A stretch of 5,365 nt of DNA from Clostridiaceae bacterium (lineage in GTDB: Bacteria > Bacillota > Clostridia > Oscillospirales > Acutalibacteraceae). Positions 1-4,496 of this stretch are shown here, piece after piece. The stretch covers positions 1-5,365 of the forward strand of contig JAEDNG010000072.1 in the NCBI GenBank assembly GCA_016302625.1, given 5' to 3'. Both the position numbers and the translations under genes were made by a program. Every line of letters begins with the position of its first letter. Position 1 is the stretch's first letter. The notes under the pieces are model-generated. The model did not search any database, was not told the origin of the DNA, and saw only the letters and a program-made list of their open reading frames with translations.

Positions 1-125
1 TTTGAGGTTATTTTTATTTTTGTTGTTTTTATATCTTCTATTGTTTCGCTGCTTTCTTCAATTCCGTTTATACTCCCTGCCATATCCTCTGTAATATCGA
101 TTGCAAGGTCGGTTCTGATACCCGT
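1..125 (-). CDS. gpr: GPR-like germination (spore) protease, N-terminal fragment, runs off left edge
   Basis: The minus strand is open from position 131 to the window edge. From 125 it reads about 41 codons beginning TGIRTDLAIDITEDMAG and ending near KTTKIKITS. The IRTDLA block followed by a short acidic stretch and a K-I-K-I-T segment is typical of the start of GPR, the aspartic-type endopeptidase that degrades small acid-soluble spore proteins during germination. In the family the TD-LA bond of this block is, from memory, the zymogen processing site, so the propeptide here would be very short. The catalytic part lies outside the window. An in-frame TGA lies at 132-134 and no ATG, GTG or TTG precedes the RTDLA block; the first ATG is at 81-83, inside the conserved region. 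A GGGAG sequence (135-139, minus strand) sits 9 nt before an ACG codon (123-125), which I used as the provisional start. The family call rests on a short stretch. A decayed gene or a base error near the start is possible. Confidence 0.68.
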
Positions 126-152
126 TTTAACTCACTCCCGGACTTTTTTTAT

Positions 153-181
153 TATTTTTGCCGCCAATATTAAATTAATGC
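153..181 (-). promoter_or_regulatory. possible forespore (sigma-F/G type) promoter of gpr
   Basis: On the minus strand GCATT (177-181) is followed after 14 nt by GGCAAAAATA (153-162). The second element fits the sigma-F -10 pattern GGNNANANTW, and the first matches four of five bases of a GYWTA -35. In Bacillus subtilis gpr is transcribed by sigma-F and sigma-G, so the match is in the right place for the proposed gene, and would give a short leader before the GGGAG at 135-139. The region is AT-rich and the consensus loose, so chance matches are likely. Confidence 0.28.
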
Positions 182-201
182 ACTTTTTAACTCTAAAAAA
201 G

Positions 202-230
202 TTGAAATAATAAAGTTTCTATGTTATAAT
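202..230 (+). promoter_or_regulatory. dnaA promoter, sigma-A type with extended -10
   Basis: TTGAAA (202-207) is separated by exactly 17 nt from TATAAT (225-230). A TG at 222-223, one base before the -10 hexamer, makes it an extended -10. Transcription would begin near 237, leaving an AT-rich leader of about 43 nt before the dnaA ATG. This is the best promoter in the window and probably drives dnaA and perhaps the genes after it. The leader contains a 14-bp AT-only palindrome (246-259) too weak to call a regulatory hairpin. Confidence 0.85.
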
Positions 231-262
231 ATATTAGATTATAAGTAATATATATATTATAT

Positions 263-271
263 AAAGGGTGG
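263..271 (+). promoter_or_regulatory. ribosome binding site that fixes the dnaA start
   Basis: AAAGGGTGG lies 8 nt before the ATG at 280. An in-frame GTG at 268 would add four residues (M-V-Y-I), but it falls inside this purine-rich element and has no ribosome binding site of its own. The ATG at 280 is therefore preferred; it gives a 446-residue protein, the same length as Bacillus subtilis DnaA. Confidence 0.8.
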
Positions 272-279
272 TTTACATA

Positions 280-1620
280 ATGCCGATAAGTTCCATTGAC
301 GACATTTGGTCCGCCGTTTGTGAGGAATGTAAAAAAACAATTTCGGAAGTAGCGTTTAATTGCTTTTTGAAAGACTTAAAGCCCGTTTCTCTCGACGCCG
401 GTGAATTTATACTTTCTATCAACAACGAATATATGAGGGGTGTTGTTGAACAGAATTACACTGAGGTTTTAAAGAAATCCATTAAGAACGTAATGGGCAT
501 TGAATTAAACGTGAAGATTATTTTTGAGGACGACGAGGAGAAAATCATTAAAGCCGAACAGTTCAGCGACGGTCTTTCCTTTGAGGATTTCTTTACCTTT
601 TCAAATTTTGTGGTCGGCTCTACCAACCGTTTTGCTCACGCGGCGTCTTATTCGGTTGCCACCAATCCATCAAATTCATACAATCCGCTTGTGATTTACG
701 GTCCGTCGGGCGTAGGTAAAACCCACCTTATGCTTGCGATAAAAAACGAAATAAAGAAAAACTTTCCCTATAAAAAAATTGAGTATACAAGGGGAGAAGA
801 TTTTACAAACCAGCTTATCAAGGCTTTGCAGGAGGGTAAGTTAGGTTTAGGCTCGATAGACGATTTCAGAAACAAATTCAGAAACGTTGATGTGTTGCTG
901 ATTGACGACATTCATTTTATCGCCGGCAAGGAGCAGACCCAAGAGGAGTTTTTCAACACCTTTAACACACTTTATCAGAACAATAAGCAAATAGTAGTAA
1001 CTCTTGACCGCCCGATAAAAGAAATAAAAACCCTTGATGACCGTATCCGCTCCCGATTTGAAAGCGGCCTGTCGGCAGATATAACACCACCCGATTTTGA
1101 AACAAGGGTCGGAATTATAAATAAAAAATGCGAGCAGATGCACATTGAAATAGACGAAGCTCTGATTTATTACATTGCCGAGCATATCAAGGTCAATACC
1201 CGTCAGCTTGAGGGAGTTGTGAAAAAGCTTCACGCATATATTTCAATTCAGAATAAAATGCCTACCATGACGGTTGTTCAGGGACTTATAAGGGACGTTA
1301 TTAACGATACTCAGCCGGAACCCATCAAAATTGATAAAATCATTTCCGAGGTTGCTAAAACCTATAATGTATCGGAAAGTGATATACTTTCAAACCGCCG
1401 TACAGCGGCGCTTGCTCTGGCGCGCCAGGTTGCTATGTATATAGCAAGAGAAACAACAAATCTTTCTTATAAAGCAATCGGCGAAAGCTTCGGAAAGGAC
1501 CACACCACCGTTCTTTACAACGTAAACCGTATTGAAGAATTTTTAAAGGACAAGCCTTATCAGAAAGAGTTAGTCGACGATATTATTAAAAATCTTAAAA
1601 GCGACAGTACGGGGTTTTAA
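280..1620 (+). CDS. dnaA: chromosomal replication initiator protein DnaA
   Basis: DnaA is the AAA+ ATPase that binds DnaA boxes at oriC, oligomerises, melts the duplex and recruits the helicase. Four domains can be followed. Domain I (about 1-82) begins with the I-x-x-I-W helix. A short linker follows (about 83-100). The AAA+ domain starts near FSNFVVGSTNRFAHAA and has Walker A GPSGVGKT (141-148), Walker B LLIDDIHF with D209-D210, sensor I around VVTLDRP (239-245), the box VII arginines R255 and R259 in DDRIRSRF, and the sensor II arginine R308 in TRQLEG. The DNA-binding domain IV has the basic loop SNRRT (371-375; R374 aligns with E. coli R399) and the helix-turn-helix signature IGESFGKDHTTV (to 411). 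That signature is usually FG-G/N-R-DHTTV; here one residue is missing and K406 replaces the arginine. Walker A has P142-S143 where GG-V is common, and sensor I has L where S is usual. The gene is intact, transcribed from 202-230, and followed by the probable origin. Confidence 0.98.
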   Translation: MPISSIDDIWSAVCEECKKTISEVAFNCFLKDLKPVSLDAGEFILSINNEYMRGVVEQNYTEVLKKSIKNVMGIELNVKIIFEDDEEKIIKAEQFSDGLSFEDFFTFSNFVVGSTNRFAHAASYSVATNPSNSYNPLVIYGPSGVGKTHLMLAIKNEIKKNFPYKKIEYTRGEDFTNQLIKALQEGKLGLGSIDDFRNKFRNVDVLLIDDIHFIAGKEQTQEEFFNTFNTLYQNNKQIVVTLDRPIKEIKTLDDRIRSRFESGLSADITPPDFETRVGIINKKCEQMHIEIDEALIYYIAEHIKVNTRQLEGVVKKLHAYISIQNKMPTMTVVQGLIRDVINDTQPEPIKIDKIISEVAKTYNVSESDILSNRRTAALALARQVAMYIARETTNLSYKAIGESFGKDHTTVLYNVNRIEEFLKDKPYQKELVDDIIKNLKSDSTGF

Positions 1621-1652
1621 TTTTTCCACTTTTTCAACCTTAATAAACACAT

Positions 1653-1680
1653 AAGTTATTAAATTTCTTGTTAATAACTT
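1653..1680. repeat. 10-bp perfect inverted repeat, two facing box-like motifs
   Basis: AAGTTATTAA (1653-1662) and TTAATAACTT (1671-1680) are exact reverse complements separated by 8 nt. Each arm contains a TTATTAA heptamer, one per strand; the right arm extends to TTATTAACA on the minus strand (1669-1677). As RNA it could form a weak hairpin after dnaA, but the stem has only two G-C pairs and no U-run follows, so a terminator is unlikely. A pair of protein-binding sites facing one another is the better reading. Confidence 0.6.
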
Positions 1681-1690
1681 TAAAGCTGAT

Positions 1691-1723
1691 ATTTATCAAA
1701 ATTTTATCAAACATTTATTAACC
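1691..1723 (+). repeat. three tandem 11-bp units, DnaA-box-like iterons
   Basis: Three adjoining 11-mers read ATTTATCAAAA (1691-1701), TTTTATCAAAC (1702-1712) and ATTTATTAACC (1713-1723). The TTAT core begins at 1693, 1704 and 1715, one helical turn apart. All three resemble TTATCCACA at the first four bases and at the later A/C positions. They would place a protein on the same face of the helix in the same orientation. Function as DnaA sites is inferred. Confidence 0.6.
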
Positions 1724-1758
1724 AACCCAAACCCTCTTAATAAGCGAAAAATCACAGC

Positions 1759-1776
1759 TTATTAACCTTTTTAACA
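1759..1776 (+). promoter_or_regulatory. abutting pair of diverged DnaA-box candidates
   Basis: TTATTAACC (1759-1767) runs directly into TTTTTAACA (1768-1776). Both match TTATTAACA in 8 of 9 positions. In Bacillus subtilis a TTATCCACA box and a TTTTCCACA box stand in the same order next to the GC patch and DnaA-trios. Here the middle CC is TA in both. The pair would be the anchoring sites from which a DnaA filament extends onto one strand of the trio element. Confidence 0.55.
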
Positions 1777-1799
1777 CCGCTTATTATTACTGTTATTTT
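1771..1799 (+). promoter_or_regulatory. possible dnaN promoter overlapping the origin element
   Basis: TTAACA (1771-1776, five of six to TTGACA) and TATTTT (1794-1799, four of six to TATAAT) are 17 nt apart. Transcription would start near 1806, only a few bases before the dnaN ribosome binding site. The -35 lies inside the second box candidate, so DnaA binding there would compete with polymerase. Weak -10 and AT-rich context keep this tentative; dnaN may simply be read from the dnaA promoter. Confidence 0.3.
1781..1798. promoter_or_regulatory. DnaA-trio repeat, probable strand-opening element
   Basis: Plus-strand triplets TTA TTA TTA CTG TTA TTT give, on the other strand read 3'->5', AAT AAT AAT GAC AAT AAA. 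Five of the six match the DnaA-trio pattern 3'-[G/A]A[T/A]-5' and the fourth matches its first two bases. The run starts immediately after a CCGC patch and the box pair at 1759-1776, the same order as the known Bacillus subtilis unwinding region. AT-rich DNA can produce such triplets by chance, so the position is the stronger evidence. Confidence 0.55.
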
Positions 1800-1810
1800 A
1801 ATTTATTTTT

Positions 1811-1816
1811 AGGAGG
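1811..1816 (+). promoter_or_regulatory. consensus ribosome binding site of dnaN
   Basis: AGGAGG is a perfect Shine-Dalgarno core 7 nt before the ATG at 1824, predicting strong initiation of the clamp gene compared with its downstream neighbours. Confidence 0.9.
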
Positions 1817-1823
1817 AAAAAAC

Positions 1824-2924
1824 ATGATTTTTTCTGTTGAGCGAGCGTCTCTGCTTGATGCGGTATCAAGACTTCAGAGAGTAGTCGGATCAAAAACCTC
1901 AATGCCGGTGCTTGAAGGCGTTTTAATCTCTGCAGAACAGGGAAAAATTACTCTTATAGCCTACAACCTTGAAATGGGAATGAAAAAGGAAATATATGCT
2001 AAGTGCGACGAGCCGGGAGATATTGTCATAAACGCAAGACTTCTTGCAGATATTCTTCGCAGAATGAACGGCTTGCAAGTAGAAGTCACAGCCGACTCAC
2101 GCCTTAACTGCAATATCAAATGCGGCGAGGCTACCTTCGACATCATGGGTATGGCTGCCGCCGATTTTCCGGAAATGCCGTCTCCCGAAAGAAATAAAAG
2201 CATAGTAATAAACGGAAAAATACTTAATGAAATGGTAAAGGGAACTATTTTTGCCGCCGCTCAGAATGAGGGTGCAAAGCCTGTGCTTACAGGTATCAAC
2301 GTCACAATTGAGGACGGGATAATGCAGTTTGTCGCAATCGACGGCTACCGCCTTGCAATACGCAAGCAAAAGGTTGACATATCCGACGATTTTTCCTTTA
2401 TTGTATCGGGCAGAGCAATCGGAGAAGCGGTAAAGCTTATAGACGATGAAACCGAAAGTATTGAAATAAACGTTGGAGAAAGGCTCATTAGCTTTAATTT
2501 TAACGGATACGAATTTATTTCACGTCTTTTGGAGGGTGAGTTTGTAAACTATCAAAAGACCATCCCTACCGAGCATAAGCAGAGAGTGGTTGTTAATACA
2601 AGGGAGCTTATCGACACAATTGAGCGTGTATCTTTACTTATAAGCGAATCCTTTTCAACCCCTGTACGCTGTTATTTTAATGAATTAAACGCGGTTTTTA
2701 CCTGCGCTACATCTGTCGGCAGAGCTACAGAAACCTTTAACACCAAGCTTGAGGGTGAAAATTTTGAAATAGGTCTTAACAGCCGTTATCTTTTGGAGGC
2801 TCTAAAGGCGGTTGACACTGAGCAGGTTCAGATATTGTTTAACGGCTCGAACGCCGGCGTGCTTATTTCACCTATCGACGGCGACGATTTTAAATACATG
2901 ATAATGCCGATGAGGTTAAGATAA
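1824..2924 (+). CDS. dnaN: DNA polymerase III beta subunit (sliding clamp)
   Basis: The beta clamp forms a ring dimer around DNA and tethers the replicative polymerase and repair proteins. The 366-residue length equals the E. coli protein and fits three repeated clamp domains of roughly 120 residues each. Recognisable blocks are the N-terminal helix LLDAVSRLQRVVGSKTSMPVLEGV, the first-domain end MGMAAADFPEMP, the second-domain segment AIDGYRLAIRK, the LEGEFVNYQKTIP block, the third-domain SRYLLEALKAV and the C-terminal MPMRL (361-365) that helps form the pocket for clamp-binding peptides. The start follows a perfect AGGAGG at 1811-1816. Its TAA overlaps the yaaA ATG by one base (TAATG), so the two are probably translationally coupled. 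Nothing in the gene is truncated. Confidence 0.98.
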   Translation: MIFSVERASLLDAVSRLQRVVGSKTSMPVLEGVLISAEQGKITLIAYNLEMGMKKEIYAKCDEPGDIVINARLLADILRRMNGLQVEVTADSRLNCNIKCGEATFDIMGMAAADFPEMPSPERNKSIVINGKILNEMVKGTIFAAAQNEGAKPVLTGINVTIEDGIMQFVAIDGYRLAIRKQKVDISDDFSFIVSGRAIGEAVKLIDDETESIEINVGERLISFNFNGYEFISRLLEGEFVNYQKTIPTEHKQRVVVNTRELIDTIERVSLLISESFSTPVRCYFNELNAVFTCATSVGRATETFNTKLEGENFEIGLNSRYLLEALKAVDTEQVQILFNGSNAGVLISPIDGDDFKYMIMPMRLR

Positions 2925-3136
2925 TGGAATATAAAAAAATTGCCGTCAGGGAGAATTTTATCCGGCTTGACAGCGCTATGAAATTAGCCTCTATGGTTTC
3001 AACAGGGGGACATGCCAAGCTTGTAATTCAAAACGGCGAGGTCAAGGTTAACGGTGAAACCTGCCTTATGAGGGGAAAAAAGCTTGTAAGCGGCGATACG
3101 GTCGAATATGACGGTGGCGGTTTTGTTATAGAATGA
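2924..3136 (+). CDS. yaaA: S4-domain RNA-binding protein YaaA (RlbA family)
   Basis: This 70-residue protein is a single S4 RNA-binding domain. The signature run is RLDSAMKLASMVSTGGHA, then LVIQNGEVKVNGE, then RGKKLVSGDTVEY: the alpha-L fold that grips structured RNA. Members of this family sit between dnaN and recF in many Firmicutes, and the Bacillus subtilis member (about 71 residues) is linked to ribosome maturation, so the role here is inferred from family and position. A GAGG at 2912-2915, inside the end of dnaN, lies 8 nt before the ATG. The gene overlaps dnaN by 1 nt and recF by 4 nt (ATGA), so it is expected to be translated in step with both. Confidence 0.92.
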   Translation: MEYKKIAVRENFIRLDSAMKLASMVSTGGHAKLVIQNGEVKVNGETCLMRGKKLVSGDTVEYDGGGFVIE

Positions 3137-4197
3137 GGATATTAAGCTTTGGCTGTTCAAATTTTCGGAATATTGAAAAGCTTGATTTAAATTCATTTGA
3201 CGAGATGAATGTAATATGCGGAGAAAACGCGCAGGGAAAAACCAATATTTTAGAGGGTATATGGCTTTTTACCGGAATTAAAAGCTTCAGAAATTCCAAG
3301 GATTCGGCGTTTGTTAAATTCGGCTGTGAAAAAGCAAATCTTTCGCTTAAATTTAAGGCGGAAGGTATTGAAAACGACGCGGAAATCGAAATAAAAGAAC
3401 ACAGAACCGCGGTTTTTAACAATAACAAGCTTAAAAATGCGTCACTGCTGGCGGGAAAGTTTAAGGCGATAGTTTTCTCTCCGATAGATTTGGAGCTTGT
3501 AAGCGGCGGTCCGTCGGTAAGACGTCGGTTTTTGGACATCGCGATAGGTCAGCTTTATCCGGGTTTTATCGGAATTGCTAAAAATTACGCCCGTGCGGTT
3601 ACCCAGCGCAACAGAATAATTAAGGATTACAAATACGATTCCACACTTTCTGTTATGCTTGACGTTTTTGAAGCGGAAATAGCTTCTAACGGACGGAAAA
3701 TAATAGAGTTCCGAAAAAGATATATTCGGGGGCTTAGTGAATTTTTACCCGAGGTTTACAGCGGTCTCTCCTGCGGAAAGGAAACCCTGCAAACCGAATA
3801 TATCTGCTGCTGTCAAACAGAAAATTTTGAAGAACAGCTTAAAAATGCCAGGAAAGAAGATATGTATACCGGCTCTACCTCGGTAGGTCCTCACAGGGAC
3901 GACCTTGATTTTAAAATAAACGGCATTTCGGCGAGAAGCTTCGGCTCACAGGGTCAGAAAAGGAGCGTTGCTCTTTCAGTAAAGCTTTCCGAGGCGGAGG
4001 TTATAAGAAAAATTTCGGGTGAATATCCGGTTTTTCTGCTTGACGATGTTATGAGCGAGCTTGACCCCGAAAGGCAGAATTACATTTTAAATCACATAAA
4101 AGGTATACAGTCCTTTATCACCTGCTGTGATCCGTCAAACGCGGCAAATCTTAAAAAGGGAAAGCTTATAAATATTAAAAACGGACGGGTTGTTTAA
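3133..4197 (+). CDS. recF: DNA replication and repair protein RecF
   Basis: RecF is an SMC/ABC-like ATPase that binds DNA at gaps and, with RecO and RecR, promotes RecA loading onto SSB-coated single strands. The 354-residue protein starts with the family opening (FGCSNFRNIEKLDL) and has Walker A GENAQGKT (30-37), the SGGPSVRRRFLDIAIGQ block, the GPHRDDLDF block, the ABC-type signature SQGQKR (272-277) and Walker B FLLDDVMSELD with D304-D305. No coiled-coil hinge is present, as expected for RecF. It is slightly shorter than the 370-residue Bacillus subtilis protein. The ATG overlaps the yaaA stop (ATGA); the only upstream purine-rich stretch is a poor GGTGGCGG at 3113-3120, so translation probably depends on ribosomes finishing yaaA. 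Confidence 0.97.
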   Translation: MRILSFGCSNFRNIEKLDLNSFDEMNVICGENAQGKTNILEGIWLFTGIKSFRNSKDSAFVKFGCEKANLSLKFKAEGIENDAEIEIKEHRTAVFNNNKLKNASLLAGKFKAIVFSPIDLELVSGGPSVRRRFLDIAIGQLYPGFIGIAKNYARAVTQRNRIIKDYKYDSTLSVMLDVFEAEIASNGRKIIEFRKRYIRGLSEFLPEVYSGLSCGKETLQTEYICCCQTENFEEQLKNARKEDMYTGSTSVGPHRDDLDFKINGISARSFGSQGQKRSVALSVKLSEAEVIRKISGEYPVFLLDDVMSELDPERQNYILNHIKGIQSFITCCDPSNAANLKKGKLINIKNGRVV

Positions 4198-4460
4198 TGT
4201 ATATACATTTAGGACAGGACACTGTGGTGCGCTCGCGTGACGTTATAGGTATTTTTGACCTTGAAAGTACAACTATTTCAAAACACACGAGAAAATTTTT
4301 GGAAAAGGCTGAAAAAAACGGTGAAGTAATAACCGTTTCCTATGAATTGCCGAAATCCTTTGCTGTTTGCGGAGAAAAAGGCAAAAAAGCAAAGGTTTAT
4401 ATTTCTCAGCTTTCTTCTTCCACGCTTTTAAAGCGTTCGGGATTTATTGATTCTCTGTAA
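4197..4460 (+). CDS. remB: RemB/YaaB family protein (DUF370)
   Basis: The 87-residue product begins MYIHLGQDTVVRSRDVIGIFDLE and has the late block ISQLSSSTLLKRSG, both hallmarks of the DUF370 family member found between recF and gyrB. Bacillus subtilis RemB (about 81 residues) and its paralogue RemA are connected with expression of biofilm matrix genes; RemA is a DNA-binding protein. What RemB does in a clostridial cell is not known to me, so only the family is firm. The ATG overlaps the last base of recF (TAATG) and has just a weak GGACGGG upstream, again pointing to coupling. A 36-nt gap with no clear promoter separates it from gyrB. Confidence 0.92.
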   Translation: MYIHLGQDTVVRSRDVIGIFDLESTTISKHTRKFLEKAEKNGEVITVSYELPKSFAVCGEKGKKAKVYISQLSSSTLLKRSGFIDSL

Positions 4461-4496
4461 ACTGTTTTCTTTAGATATGAAAGGAATGTTATAAAA

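Larger units (their letters stand above)
1621..1823. other. oriC: dnaA-dnaN intergenic region, probable oriC core
   Basis: This 203-bp gap has no credible coding region and is very AT-rich. It contains six exact TTATTAA heptamers: plus strand at 1656, 1715 and 1759, minus strand at 1640-1646, 1671-1677 and 1737-1743. It also has two TTATCAAA motifs (1693, 1704), an adjacent pair of box-like 9-mers (1759-1776), a CCGC patch (1777-1780) and 3-nt repeats (1781-1798). The dnaA-dnaN gap is the usual place of the unwinding region in Firmicutes. No canonical TTATCCACA is present; the nearest is TTTTCCACT at 1622-1630 (7 of 9). I infer an origin with a diverged box sequence. A C-rich patch on the plus strand (1722-1736) stands out but I cannot assign it. 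No strong terminator is seen after dnaA. Confidence 0.78.

Noticed and set aside
183..204. Imperfect hairpin ACTTTTTA ... TAAAAAAGT upstream of dnaA as a terminator.
   Set aside because: Almost pure A-T stem with a one-base bulge, overlapping the dnaA -35; no gene ends there to need it.
246..259. 14-bp AT-only palindrome in the dnaA leader.
   Set aside because: Alternating TA sequence is self-complementary by nature and too weak for a stable RNA hairpin; noted only as part of an easily melted leader.
268..279. Upstream GTG start for dnaA adding four residues.
   Set aside because: The GTG is inside the ribosome binding site AAAGGGTGG that serves the ATG at 280.
847..1233. A 128-codon open frame on the minus strand within dnaA.
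   Set aside because: Composition-driven shadow of dnaA; overlaps the AAA+ motifs and resembles no family I know.
1298..1591. TTATTAACG (1298-1306) and TTATTAAAA (1583-1591) inside dnaA as additional boxes.
   Set aside because: They are isolated, in coding sequence, and outside the 11-bp register of the intergenic array.
1961..2369. Two overlapping minus-strand open frames within dnaN.
   Set aside because: Both are antisense to conserved clamp sequence and lack ribosome binding sites or recognisable domains.
3126..3539. A 137-codon open frame on the minus strand within recF.
   Set aside because: Lies opposite the Walker A region of a clear recF; low-complexity hydrophobic/serine product with no recognisable motif.
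4447..4477. Possible gyrB promoter TTGATT / TAGATA.
   Set aside because: Spacing of 19 nt and a poor -10; gyrB may be read from upstream promoters.
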